64,000 nucleotides of DNA from positions 1-64,000 of the forward strand of contig CAWHUM010000025.1 in assembly GCA_963832445.1 (NCBI GenBank), given 5' to 3'. The notes under the pieces were generated by a model. That model was not told the DNA's origin. It saw nothing but the letters and a program-made list of their open reading frames with translations, and did not search any database. Every line of letters begins with the position of its first letter. The first letter of the stretch is position 1. Source of the DNA: AWTP1-13 sp963832445. Lineage in GTDB: Bacteria > Pseudomonadota > Alphaproteobacteria > Rhizobiales > Hyphomicrobiaceae. The translations under genes were made by a program, and so were the position numbers. This document shows, piece after piece, positions 7,418 to 16,537 of this stretch.

Positions 7418-8452
7418 CTACTGCACCTTGCGGTCGGCGGGCGGCGGCAGGAACGCCTCGGTGAAGATGTCCTCCACCTTGGGCTTAGCCTTGAAGGTGA
7501 AGGTGAGGCCGATCTGATCGATGGACTTGGCAAAGCGCGCCTTGTCGATGCCGCCGTACCCGTTGGCCTTGACCCAGGGAGTGACGATGTTCTGTGCCAG
7601 CGCCAAATCCAGGCGCTCCTTCTCCACGTCCTGCCTGGCCACGTCGTTGCGCTTGATGATCGTGGTAGTGGCAGCGGCCGGGTCGGCGACGGTATCGCGC
7701 GTCCCCTTGATCAACGCCTTGATGAAGCCCTTGACCGCCTGTGGCTTCTCGGCGGCGAACTTCGGGCTCACCATCAGAACGTTGCCGTAGAGATCGACGC
7801 CGTGGTCGCGCATCAGGATTACCACGATGTCGTCGACGGATACGCCGCGCGATTTCAGGTTGAGATAGACCGAAAAGGAGAAGCCGAAGACGGCATCGAC
7901 CTCGCCTGAGGCCAGCATCGGCTCGCGCACCGGGAAGCCGACGTTCTCGAACTTCATGGTGGAATCGTCGAGCTTGTTGACCGACTTGAAGATCGGCCAC
8001 TGCGCGTAGGCGCCATCCGCCGCCGGCGCGCCAAACCTCTTGCCCACCAGGCTCTTGGGATCGGCCGTGATGCCCTTGCCCTTGCGCCCGACGATGGCGA
8101 ACGGCGGCGCGTCGTAGATCATCATCACCGCCTTGAGATCGATCGAGGGGTTCTCGTCGCGAAAGCGGATCAGCGAGTTCACGTCGCCGGTGCCGATGTC
8201 GTAGGTGCCAGAGGCCACGCGCGGGATCGACTCGCGCGAGCCGTTGCCTGTGTCCATCGTCACGTCCAGGCCCTCGGCCTTGAAGTAGCCCTTGTCGACC
8301 GCCACGGTGAACGGCGCTGCGGGCCCCTCGTACCGCCAGTCGAGGGTGACCTTGACGGGAGTCTGCGCCAAGGCCGCGCCGGGCGCGCCCGCCAACAGAC
8401 CCAGCGCTATCGCCATTGCAGCGAGCGTGCGAAAACCAACTTGAGCGGACAT
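7418..8452 (-). CDS. ABC transporter substrate-binding protein, THI5/NMT1-SsuA type
   Basis: A 344-residue periplasmic binding protein. The start MSAQVGFRTLAAMAIALGLL and the AALAQ cleavage region form a Sec signal peptide. The mature protein begins VKVTLDWRYEGPAAPFTVAV, typical of the THI5/NMT1 family, followed by DKGYFKAEGLDV. ATG 8452 has a GGGGAG site 8 bases upstream, better than the GTG further out. It is the first gene of the operon with the ATPase and permease. The ligand cannot be read from sequence; the genomic context suggests a purine or ureide-related compound. The 280 bases upstream hold no gene and presumably the promoter. Confidence 0.88.
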   Translation of the reverse strand: MSAQVGFRTLAAMAIALGLLAGAPGAALAQTPVKVTLDWRYEGPAAPFTVAVDKGYFKAEGLDVTMDTGNGSRESIPRVASGTYDIGTGDVNSLIRFRDENPSIDLKAVMMIYDAPPFAIVGRKGKGITADPKSLVGKRFGAPAADGAYAQWPIFKSVNKLDDSTMKFENVGFPVREPMLASGEVDAVFGFSFSVYLNLKSRGVSVDDIVVILMRDHGVDLYGNVLMVSPKFAAEKPQAVKGFIKALIKGTRDTVADPAAATTTIIKRNDVARQDVEKERLDLALAQNIVTPWVKANGYGGIDKARFAKSIDQIGLTFTFKAKPKVEDIFTEAFLPPPADRKVQ

Positions 8453-8732
8453 TCCGATAACTCCCCTGGCGATCACCGTTGCACCCTAAGGCGCAAGCCC
8501 CGTCTGCGTGTGCCGTCGCCGACGGCAGGCTCGGCAGAACCTATCAGGCGACGCGCTTCTCCCGATAGCGGTTTTTCCACGCAGGGGCGTGCTCGTTTTG
8601 CGTGCAGCGCCTTGCCCGCTCCCCCGGCAACGAGTGATCGACCATCGAGGGACAAGTCGCAGAGATGGAGCCAGCTGGTTGCAATTTGGAGCGCGCGATC
8701 AGGCATCGGAACCCGTTCCAGACCTACGATCC

Positions 8733-9665
8733 CTAGCGTTGCATGGCCTCACCCAAGAGTGGATGCATTGCAATCCAATGGCGTGCAATGTCGAGGCGCG
8801 TTGCGACCCACACCCGGTCGTGGCCTCGAACATAGTCGAGGAAGCGCTCCAGCGCCGCGGCGCGACCCGGTCGGCCGACCAGGCGGCAATGCAGGCCGAC
8901 CGACATCATCTTCGGTTGCCCATTCTTCCCCTCGGCGTACAGGACATCGAAGGAATCCTTCAGATAGGCGTAGAACTGGTCACCAGAATTGAAACCTTGC
9001 GGGGTCGCAAAGCGCATGTCGTTGGCGTCCAGCGTGTAAGGAACGATCAGCTGCGCACCGCGGGGTCCACGCACCCAATACGGCAGCTCATCAGCATAGG
9101 AATCGGCGGAATAGAGAAAGCCTCCCTCCTCCATCACGACGTCGAGCGTGTGCGCCGAGGTGCGACCCTGATAAATGCCAAGCGGCCGCTCGCCCGTCAC
9201 CTCAGTGTGAATGCGGACGGCTTCAAGCACATGGGCGCGCTCGGCCTCCTTGGTGAAGTCCTTATAGTCGATCCACTTGAGCCCATGGGAGGCGATTTCC
9301 CAACCAACCTCTTTCATGGCCACCACCGCCTCCCGATTGCGCGCCAACGCGGTGGCGACAGCAAACACGGTGACCGGCATGGCCCGCTCCGTGAATAGAC
9401 GCCACAGCCGCCAGAAGCCTGCACGGGAGCCGAACTCGTAGATCGACTCCATGTTCATGTGGCGCTGGCCCGGCCAGGGCTGTGCGCCGACAATCTCGGA
9501 CAGGAAGGCTTCGGACGCGGCATCGCCGTGCAGGATGCAGTTCTCGCCGCCCTCCTCGTAGTTGACCACGAACTGTACGGCCACGTGGGCGTCATTCGGC
9601 CAACGCGGGTGCGGCGGATTGCGCCCGTATCCGACAAGATCGCGGGGATAGGGAGTAGACGGCAT
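8733..9665 (-). CDS. puuE: Allantoinase PuuE (polysaccharide-deacetylase family)
   Basis: Hydrolyses allantoin to allantoate, feeding AllC. The 310 residues show the PuuE pattern: DLVGYGRNPPHPRWPNDA at the start, VQFVVNYEEGGE, the GWEIASHGLKWIDY motif with the catalytic-site His, and YSADSYADELPYW. The family belongs to the metal-dependent NodB-like deacetylase fold rather than the amidohydrolase allantoinases. ATG 9665 is used; an upstream TTG is possible but less likely. About 290 bases between this start and otsB contain no recognisable gene. Confidence 0.92.
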   Translation of the reverse strand: MPSTPYPRDLVGYGRNPPHPRWPNDAHVAVQFVVNYEEGGENCILHGDAASEAFLSEIVGAQPWPGQRHMNMESIYEFGSRAGFWRLWRLFTERAMPVTVFAVATALARNREAVVAMKEVGWEIASHGLKWIDYKDFTKEAERAHVLEAVRIHTEVTGERPLGIYQGRTSAHTLDVVMEEGGFLYSADSYADELPYWVRGPRGAQLIVPYTLDANDMRFATPQGFNSGDQFYAYLKDSFDVLYAEGKNGQPKMMSVGLHCRLVGRPGRAAALERFLDYVRGHDRVWVATRLDIARHWIAMHPLLGEAMQR

Positions 9666-9956
9666 GGTAATGCTTTCTCTCAAGCTGAGGTGTGGCGACT
9701 ATAGCGATTGAAGCGGCCATCACGCGAGGCGGGCCATCGGGGCCTCGAGAATGACAGCCGCGTGGCTAGATCGGGGATGGATGGACTGGCGGCCGCTACC
9801 TCGATGGGAACGAAGCTGGAGCGCTGCCGTACGCAGCACTTGCGCGGCGAGCGCCGGTCGGCGTAGGTCAGCTAGCTCCGTTTGTGCGACGGCGCAGCGG
9901 GTGGGCAAACGTATCTTCCATCAAGGAACGAGAGCGAAGCGTGCGAGGTATGAGCG

Positions 9957-10697
9957 TTGACGGTACCGTTTGAGAAAGCCGCAGCCTGCGCCCTTTTTCT
10001 CGACCTTGACGGGACCTTGATCGACATCGCTCCGACCCCGCAAGGCGTGCTCATCCCTGACGGCCTCGCATTGCTGCTCGGTGACCTGACGCGACGACTG
10101 GGTGGCGCCCTGGCGATCGTAAGCGGGAGACCCATCCCTGATATCGACCGCTTCCTGGCCCCGCTTGCTCCAGTCGCGGCAGGAGTGCATGGAGCCGAGA
10201 TAAGGACTGCCTGCCACGGCGAAATCCAGCTGACCGCAGCGCCGATCGATCGCGCCCTGATCGCAGCCGTGGGCGCGTTGGCCGAAACGGAGGCCGGCGT
10301 AGTGGTGGAGACCAAGCGTGCTTCGATTGCGGTCCACTATCGCCTGGCGCCATCCGCGGAGCCGAGGATCGAGGCAGCGCTGCAGCGGATCCTCGATGAT
10401 AGCCCCGACCACTTGATCCTGTGCCGTGGGCGCAAGGTATTCGAAATCGTGCCGAGGCACGTCTCCAAGGGGGCGGCTCTCGAGACATTGCTGGAACTGC
10501 CCGCTTTTCGGGGTCGGCAACCTGTGATGATCGGGGACGACTTGTCCGACCAGTCGGCATTTGCCGCCGCGGCTCGCCTCGGCGGCTGTGGCCTCAAGGT
10601 CGCAGGAGAGCATTTCAGCCGGGCTGAGGCGTTCTTCTCCGGCCCCGCCGATGTCAGGGGCTGGCTGGCAACGGTTTCCAGGGTCCTCGCGACATGA
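9957..10697 (+). CDS. otsB: Trehalose-6-phosphate phosphatase (OtsB, HAD family)
   Basis: Removes phosphate from trehalose-6-phosphate. The 246-residue protein has the HAD motif DLDGTL near residues 16-21, IVSGRP in motif II position, a conserved KGAALETLL lysine motif and the acidic GDDLSDQSAF motif. The best start is TTG 9957, with GAGG about 8 bases upstream; no in-frame ATG fits. The stop overlaps the ATG of the GH15 gene (ATGA, 10694-10697), so the two are coupled. The partner synthase otsA is not in the window. Confidence 0.88.
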   Translation: MTVPFEKAAACALFLDLDGTLIDIAPTPQGVLIPDGLALLLGDLTRRLGGALAIVSGRPIPDIDRFLAPLAPVAAGVHGAEIRTACHGEIQLTAAPIDRALIAAVGALAETEAGVVVETKRASIAVHYRLAPSAEPRIEAALQRILDDSPDHLILCRGRKVFEIVPRHVSKGAALETLLELPAFRGRQPVMIGDDLSDQSAFAAAARLGGCGLKVAGEHFSRAEAFFSGPADVRGWLATVSRVLAT

Positions 10698-12484
10698 AGC
10701 CACGGCCGACGCTAGACCTCGCTGTCATAGGCAACAGCAATATCGCGGCGCTCATCGAGCGGACGGGGCGCTTCGTGTGGACCTGCTGGCCACGCATCGA
10801 CGGCGACCCGGTGTTTTGCGCGCTGGTCGATGGCGATGCGCCCGACACCGGCTTCTTCTCGATCGAGTTCGACGAGGAGGCGACCACGGCGCAGGCCTAC
10901 GTGCGCAACACGGCCATCGTGCGCACCGTGGTGACGGCGGCCTCCGGTGCGTCTTTCGCCATCACCGACTTCGCGCCCCGCTTCCGCCAATACGGCCGCA
11001 CCTACCGGCCCTCGATGCTCATTCGCCGTATCGAGCCGCTCCAGGGCGTCTGCCGCATCCGCGTTCGAATGCGCCCGCGCATGGGCTACGGCCGTTGCAC
11101 GGCGACACCGATACCCGGGAGCAACCACATCCGCTATGTCACGGATGCGGGCGCCATCCGCCTCACCACCGACGCGCCGGTGAGCTACATCGTCGGCGAG
11201 TCGGCGTTCGTGCTCTCTCAGCCGCTCAATTTCATCGTCCACGCGGACGAGAGCTTTTCCGAATCCATACCGCGCGTCGCACGCGAGTTCCACGACCAGA
11301 CCTGCGTGTATTGGCAGCACTGGGTGCGCAATCTCAACCTGCCGTTCGAATGGCAGGAAGCGGTGATCCGAGCGGCGATCACACTGCAGCTGTGCAGTTT
11401 CCACGAGACAGGTGCGATCGTGGCCGCTCTGACGACGTCTATTCCCGAAGCGCCGGATTCGCAGCGCAACTGGGACTATCGCTACTGCTGGATCCGTGAC
11501 GCCTTCTTTACCGTGCACGGGCTGAACCGCGTCGGCGCCACGCGCACGATGGAGCGCTTCATCGAGTACGTGACCAATGTCGTCGCTTTGGAACGCCGGC
11601 CAACCCTGAAGCCCGTCTATTCGATTGTGCCGGAAACCACCCTCGAGGAAAGGGTAGCGGCAACGCTCCGCGGCTATCGCGGGCATGCCCCTGTCAGGAT
11701 CGGCAATGCCGCCGTCGAGCAGACCCAGCACGACGTCTACGGCAGCGTCATTCTCGCCGCCTCGCAGATGTTCTTCGACGAGCGCCTGCCCCAGAAGGGT
11801 GATATGGCGCTGTTCAACCTGCTCGAGCCACTGGGAACGCTCGCGCTGCGCCAAGCGCTCACACCGGATGCCGGGATCTGGGAGTATCGCGGCCGCACGC
11901 GCATTCATACCTACTCGGCGGCCATGTGCTGGGTTGCCTGCGACCGGCTGGGTCGCATCGCCGCATTCCTCGGCCTGCCGGATCGCGCGGAGCAGTGGCG
12001 CGCATCGGCTGCTGGCCTGAGGGCCACAATCCTCGATCGCGCCTGGAACAAGGAGCACCGGGTCTTCGCAGGCAGCCTCGACAGCGACGAGATCGATGCC
12101 AGCGTGCTGCTGTTGCACGAGCTCGGCATAGTGGCGCCCTCCGACGAACGGTTCGTTGCCACCGTCGACACCATCGGCCAGCGGCTGCTGCGCAATGGCC
12201 ACCTGCTGAGGTACACAGCGCCCGATGATTTCGGCGTTCCCTCTGTCGCCTTCACGATCTGCACCTTCTGGTACGTCGACGCACTGGCCGCCATGGGCCG
12301 GCGTGACGAGGCGCGCCGGATTTTCGAGGACGTGCTCGCGCGCCGCAATCATGTTGGACTGCTGTCCGAGGACATCGATCCCAATACGGGCGAACTGTGG
12401 GGCAATTTCCCCCAGACCTACTCGATGGTCGGTATCATCATCGCGGCCATGCGGCTGTCCAAAGGCTGGGAGAGCGCGCGCTGA
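10694..12484 (+). CDS. Glycoside hydrolase family 15 protein (glucoamylase/trehalase-like)
   Basis: A 596-residue cytoplasmic GH15 enzyme with no signal peptide. The N-terminal beta-sandwich domain (about 1-230) precedes the alpha/alpha barrel, which opens with the hallmark NWDYRYCWIRDA (about 258-269). GIWEYRGRTRIHTYSAAMCW (about 395-414) carries the likely general acid Glu, and SEDIDPNTGELWGNFPQTYS (about 558-577) carries the base region. Actinobacterial GH15 trehalases and bacterial glucoamylases share this architecture. Coupling to otsB suggests a trehalose-related substrate, but alpha-glucan oligomers are also possible. Confidence 0.9.
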   Translation: MKPRPTLDLAVIGNSNIAALIERTGRFVWTCWPRIDGDPVFCALVDGDAPDTGFFSIEFDEEATTAQAYVRNTAIVRTVVTAASGASFAITDFAPRFRQYGRTYRPSMLIRRIEPLQGVCRIRVRMRPRMGYGRCTATPIPGSNHIRYVTDAGAIRLTTDAPVSYIVGESAFVLSQPLNFIVHADESFSESIPRVAREFHDQTCVYWQHWVRNLNLPFEWQEAVIRAAITLQLCSFHETGAIVAALTTSIPEAPDSQRNWDYRYCWIRDAFFTVHGLNRVGATRTMERFIEYVTNVVALERRPTLKPVYSIVPETTLEERVAATLRGYRGHAPVRIGNAAVEQTQHDVYGSVILAASQMFFDERLPQKGDMALFNLLEPLGTLALRQALTPDAGIWEYRGRTRIHTYSAAMCWVACDRLGRIAAFLGLPDRAEQWRASAAGLRATILDRAWNKEHRVFAGSLDSDEIDASVLLLHELGIVAPSDERFVATVDTIGQRLLRNGHLLRYTAPDDFGVPSVAFTICTFWYVDALAAMGRRDEARRIFEDVLARRNHVGLLSEDIDPNTGELWGNFPQTYSMVGIIIAAMRLSKGWESAR

Positions 12485-12526
12485 GGAACAGCCCGCGCGC
12501 TCTGCCGAGGGCAGCATCGAAGGCGA

Positions 12527-12777
12527 TCAGCGCTTGGGGCTCCTCTTGCGCCGGATCGCTGCATCGTTGGCGGGCAGCCGGCGCGCGCTTTCCCGCAGCG
12601 CCTCTTTGAGCGTCACCGGACGGCTGTGCTTCTTCAGCAGGTCGCGAACGCCTCGTCGGCCAAATCCTGCAGCGATTTCATGCTGTCCTGCGACAAACCG
12701 CGCAGCGCATGCCACGTCTCGGCGTCGAACTCTATGAGCTTGCGCAGCGGGCGCGGCCGGTCAGGACCAGCAGCCAT
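12527..12777 (-). pseudogene. Ribbon-helix-helix-like small protein, frameshifted
   Basis: Reading from ATG 12777, which has a GGAG site 6 bases upstream, gives a start with RPRPLRKLIEFDAETWHALR and DSMKSLQDLADEAF, then runs into a stop. The next frame continues sensibly as DLLKKHSRPVTLKEALRESA down to the stop at 12527. The break is near 12640-12650. Joined, the product would be about 83 residues and resembles small alphaproteobacterial RHH proteins. One base missing or two extra explain it; sequencing error is possible. It sits between the GH15 gene and metK, where trmB would often follow metK. Confidence 0.55.
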
Positions 12778-12829
12778 CCTTGGCTCCGAGAGTGGGCGGG
12801 GTCACGCCCGGCCCAGCTAGCTTCTGCGT

Positions 12830-14026
12830 CTAGGCCATAGCCGACTTCAGCTTGTCGACAAGATCGACTTTTTCCCACGAGAAGCCGCCCTCGTTGTCCG
12901 GGGCGCGACCGAAGTGGCCATAGGCAGAGGTGCGAGCATAGATCGGCTTGTTGAGATCGAGATGCTTGCGGATGCCGCGCGGGGAGAGATCCACCAGCTC
13001 GCCCAGCACCGTCTCGAGCTTTGCCACGTCGATCTTGTGGGGGTTGTCGGCCACGTCGATGTAGATCGAAAGCGGCTTGGCAACGCCGATGGCGTACGAG
13101 AGCTGGATCGTGCAGCTGTCGGCAAGACCGGCAGAGACCACGTTCTTGGCGAGGTAGCGAGCGGCATAGGCTGCCGAGCGATCGACTTTGGTGGGGTCCT
13201 TGCCCGAGAACGCACCGCCTCCATGCGGGGCTGCGCCGCCGTAGGTGTCGACGATGATCTTGCGGCCGGTGAGGCCGGTGTCGCCGTCCGGACCGCCGAT
13301 GAAGAACTTGCCCGTCGGATTGATGTGCCAAATCGTGTCCTTGTTGATCCAGCCCGAGGGCAGGGCCTTCTTGACATAAGGCTCGACCAGCTCGCGCACC
13401 TGGCTGGAGGTCATCGATTCGACCAGGTGCTGATGCGAGACGACGATCTGGGTCACCCCAACCGGTTTGCCGTTCTCATAGCGGACAGTGACCTGGCTCT
13501 TGGAGTCAGGCCCCAGAACAGCCTCCTTGCCGGCGTGGCGAGCCTCGGAGATCAGGCGCAGGATCTTGTGGCTGTAGTACAGCGGCGCCGGCATCAATTC
13601 GGGCGTGTCCTTGCAGGCGTAGCCAAACATGATGCCCTGGTCGCCCGCGCCCTCGTCCTTGTTGCCGCCGCTGTCGACACCCTGAGCGATGTCAGCCGAC
13701 TGCGGATGCAGCATCACCATTATGTCGGCCTTCTCCCAGTGGAAGCCGGCCTGCTCGTAGCCGATGTCCTTGATGGCCAGCCGGGCCACGTGGGCGACCC
13801 AATCCTTGGTGATGGTGCGGGGCCCGCGCGTCTCGCCGGCAATCACGACCTGATTGGTGGTGGCGAGGGTTTCGCAGGCCACCCGGAGTTGCCATGGGTC
13901 GACACCCGCCTTGGGCCCCTCGCGAAAGAAAAGATCAACCACTTCATCAGAAATCCGGTCGCAGACTTTGTCGGGATGCCCCTCGGACACGGATTCACTG
14001 GTGAACAGATAAGACTTGCGCGACAC
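12830..14026 (-). CDS. metK: S-adenosylmethionine synthase
   Basis: Makes S-adenosylmethionine from methionine and ATP. The 398 residues are full length and carry FTSESVSEGHPDK, the GAGDQGIMFGYA signature, the GGGAFSGKDPTKVDRS loop and a normal C-terminal domain. The gene follows the XRE regulator on the same strand, as in many Hyphomicrobiales. The 166-base leader (14027-14192) was inspected for SAM riboswitch cores and none was recognised; it does contain a short direct repeat, GCCTCCCAA, near 14163-14188. Confidence 0.97.
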   Translation of the reverse strand: MSRKSYLFTSESVSEGHPDKVCDRISDEVVDLFFREGPKAGVDPWQLRVACETLATTNQVVIAGETRGPRTITKDWVAHVARLAIKDIGYEQAGFHWEKADIMVMLHPQSADIAQGVDSGGNKDEGAGDQGIMFGYACKDTPELMPAPLYYSHKILRLISEARHAGKEAVLGPDSKSQVTVRYENGKPVGVTQIVVSHQHLVESMTSSQVRELVEPYVKKALPSGWINKDTIWHINPTGKFFIGGPDGDTGLTGRKIIVDTYGGAAPHGGGAFSGKDPTKVDRSAAYAARYLAKNVVSAGLADSCTIQLSYAIGVAKPLSIYIDVADNPHKIDVAKLETVLGELVDLSPRGIRKHLDLNKPIYARTSAYGHFGRAPDNEGGFSWEKVDLVDKLKSAMA

Positions 14027-14192
14027 GTGACTGACCCCTCGGCTGGCGGTGTTTCGGGAACAGCCAGGGTTCTTGCAGTGTTTCGGTCAGGGGTCAAGAA
14101 CAGCGAAAAAATGTCGCCGCGGCTACACTTGGCTATTCTGGGGAAGCCAGATCAATTGGGGTGCCTCCCAATGGGGGGCCTCCCAACGCACG

Positions 14193-14657
14193 TCACTCGG
14201 CTTCGGTGTCGTTGGCCAGGCTGCGCACCAGGTCGACGATAGCGCGCCTTGCCTTGACGTCGGAGATGCGAACGAAGGCGCGGTTCAGCTCGAGCCCATC
14301 GCGGCTGCGCAGAAACTCGACGATCGAATGCTCGTCCGGCTTCTCCGCGAAGCCCTGCGCCGCAAAGGAATGTCCTTCCACAGAGGGCGCTTCCTCATAG
14401 AAGAATTGAACCGATACGCCCAGAACCTGCGCAAGATCGAACAGCCGGCTTGCACCAATGCGGTTGATGCCCTTCTCGTATTTCTGAACCTGCTGGAACG
14501 TCAGGCCGAGCTTCTCGCCCAACTTCTCCTGACTCATGCCCAGCAGCATACGGCGAAAACGCACGCGACTGCCGACGTGAACGTCGATCGGGTTTGGCCG
14601 CCGCGAACCCTTCTCATCGCCTTCCAAGTTGGCGGCAATTCCTGACGGTCTCGACAT
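14193..14657 (-). CDS. XRE-family HTH regulator upstream of metK
   Basis: A 154-residue cytoplasmic regulator. The helix-turn-helix spans about residues 28-82 (VGSRVRFRRMLLGMSQEKLG, then LTFQQVQKYEKGINRIGAS). The C-terminal part (FVRISDVKARRAIVDLVRSL) is a conserved helical segment in the alphaproteobacterial group found next to metK and lnt. It lies 119 bases downstream of lnt and 166 bases upstream of metK. What it regulates is not shown by the sequence. Confidence 0.85.
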   Translation of the reverse strand: MSRPSGIAANLEGDEKGSRRPNPIDVHVGSRVRFRRMLLGMSQEKLGEKLGLTFQQVQKYEKGINRIGASRLFDLAQVLGVSVQFFYEEAPSVEGHSFAAQGFAEKPDEHSIVEFLRSRDGLELNRAFVRISDVKARRAIVDLVRSLANDTEAE

Positions 14658-14776
14658 CGAAACCCCGCATTCGTTGCCCTAGGCACACAATTGGTATGGA
14701 CCAGTGGCCAGAGCGTCAACCTAAGGTGGGCCTGTGCCCCTGGAAGCTGATAGCGGACGCCGCAACACGTGTGCAA

Positions 14777-16408
14777 CTAGCGACGCACTACCCTGCCTAG
14801 AATGACGCTTCCGAGTAACCAGACCGTAAAGAAAATTAAATCGCCAAAACGGGCGTAGGGCGGTGGTTGCAGTGCGGCCGGCAGCACCACGTCAATGACC
14901 CCACGCACGTCCAAATCGATCCACCCAAGCTGGCGCCCGTAGGGGTCGAAAGCGGCCGAAACGCCATTATTGGCCGCCCGGATCAAGGGGAGACCCTCCT
15001 CCACGGCCCGCACGCGGGCCTGGTGAAGGTGCTGGCGCGGACCAATTGTATCACCAAACCATCCGTCGTTGGTGACATTGATCAAGAGGCCTGGACGCTG
15101 CGCGCCCTGGATCAGCGCTGCCGGGAAGATGGCTTCGTAGCAGATCAGCGGCAGGGCAAGGGGTAGACCCGGTATCGGGAGCAGTGGACGCGGGGAGGCG
15201 CCAAATTCGAAGCTGCCGAACGAATTGGCCACGGCGCGCAGGCCGATGGCACCCAGCACCCGTCGTAACGGCAGGAACTCTCCGAACGGGACCAGAAGGA
15301 TCTTGTCATAGCTGGTCAGCAGCCGGCCGCCTTTGCCGAAAACCAGCAGACTGTTGAAGAAATGTCGCACACGGGAAGATTCTGGCGGCGCCCGCTCCGC
15401 CCGCAGGGCGCCGGTGACGAGAACCGTGCCGTCGGGCAGCAAGTCGCCGATCGCGGCCAGGGCTTCAGGCACATCCAGCGGCAAGAACGGCATCGCCGCC
15501 TCGGGCCAAAGGAGGAGGGTGATGCCGGCAAGGTTGTCGACCTGGCCAGACGGGTCGCGGCGGGAAAGATCGAGGTGATCGAGAAAGATCCGCTCCTGGT
15601 TCTCGGGACGCCATTTCTCGCGCTGCGGCACGCTCGGCTGCACAATCCTTATCTTCACGCCAGGAACATTGGCCGTAGCGCCCGTCGCCAGGCGAATATG
15701 CCCAGCGGCGCTGGCAAGCAGCAGCGGCAGAAGGGCCACCCCGACCGCGGCCCTCCGAAAGCGGCGGTCGGGCTCCAGCCACAGAATGGGCGGCAGGGCG
15801 AATATCAGAACCGCGGCAAACGTCAGCCCATAGATGCCAAGGACCGCCGCGCTTTGCATGAGCGATACGGGGTAGGTCAGCGCATAGCCCAGCACGTTCC
15901 ATGGGAAGCCAGAGAATGCGTGCCCCCGCAGCCATTCCATCGCCGACAGGGCCAGGGCCAGAGTGAGCACCCGCGCGGCGCCCGCACTCCACAAACGTGA
16001 CGCCAGCGCCGCCGCCCCCGCGTAGAATAGCGCAAGGCCCGCAGGCATTAGCAGCACGGCGACCGGCATCAGGACCGCAAACACCTCGGCTTCGACGAGG
16101 AACGCTTCGCCGATCCAGAACAGCCCCGCGAGAAAGTAACCGAACCCGAACCACCAGCCGATCTCGGCAGCCGCAACTTCCGGGCGCCGGTACCAGCGGC
16201 CGCTGACGTCGAGATTGGCACGTGCGATCGCGCCATCCAGCAACCACACGAGCGCAGGCAGCGTGATCCATAGAATGGGCCAGAGGAAAAACGGTGCCAG
16301 CGCCAGAACCGATAGGGCGCCGGCCAGCAGCGCCGCGACGCGTGGTCGCCATCCGTCGAGGCCAGTCAGCCGCTCGGCGAGCGCGGCAATCGACACACTG
16401 CCTGGCAT
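14777..16408 (-). CDS. lnt: Apolipoprotein N-acyltransferase
   Basis: Adds the third acyl chain to lipoproteins at the inner membrane. The 543-residue protein has an N-terminal bundle of about seven membrane helices, then a nitrilase-like periplasmic domain with the catalytic Glu in LLWPEAAMPF, Lys in YDKILLVPFGEFLPL and Cys in LICYEAIFP, and a final membrane helix. GWFGDTIGPRQHLHQARVRA is also diagnostic. It sits in the conserved corC-lnt-XRE-metK order. Confidence 0.95.
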   Translation of the reverse strand: MPGSVSIAALAERLTGLDGWRPRVAALLAGALSVLALAPFFLWPILWITLPALVWLLDGAIARANLDVSGRWYRRPEVAAAEIGWWFGFGYFLAGLFWIGEAFLVEAEVFAVLMPVAVLLMPAGLALFYAGAAALASRLWSAGAARVLTLALALSAMEWLRGHAFSGFPWNVLGYALTYPVSLMQSAAVLGIYGLTFAAVLIFALPPILWLEPDRRFRRAAVGVALLPLLLASAAGHIRLATGATANVPGVKIRIVQPSVPQREKWRPENQERIFLDHLDLSRRDPSGQVDNLAGITLLLWPEAAMPFLPLDVPEALAAIGDLLPDGTVLVTGALRAERAPPESSRVRHFFNSLLVFGKGGRLLTSYDKILLVPFGEFLPLRRVLGAIGLRAVANSFGSFEFGASPRPLLPIPGLPLALPLICYEAIFPAALIQGAQRPGLLINVTNDGWFGDTIGPRQHLHQARVRAVEEGLPLIRAANNGVSAAFDPYGRQLGWIDLDVRGVIDVVLPAALQPPPYARFGDLIFFTVWLLGSVILGRVVRR

Positions 16409-16537
16409 GGACCTCTCGAAGATGGCTGGCTGCCTAGAGCGACATTCACGCTTCAGCCGCCGCTACGTCGGCGTTTGGATCGAGGTGGTTCAATCCGAAG
16501 CGATCCTGCTCTAGGCTCGGGGTGGCGCACGCTCAAG

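Noticed and set aside
8473..8706. 77-residue frame upstream of the first binding-protein gene
   Set aside because: It has no ribosome site or family likeness and overlaps the likely promoter and leader region.
10712..12517. Long open frame antisense to the GH15 gene
   Set aside because: It mirrors the real gene in GC-rich DNA and has no family likeness; many similar long antisense frames (for example 36228-37742, 806-1957, 39251-40291 and 29863-30828) are shadows for the same reason.
14027..14192. Possible SAM riboswitch in the metK leader
   Set aside because: No SAM-II, SAM-V or other known SAM riboswitch core could be recognised in the leader.
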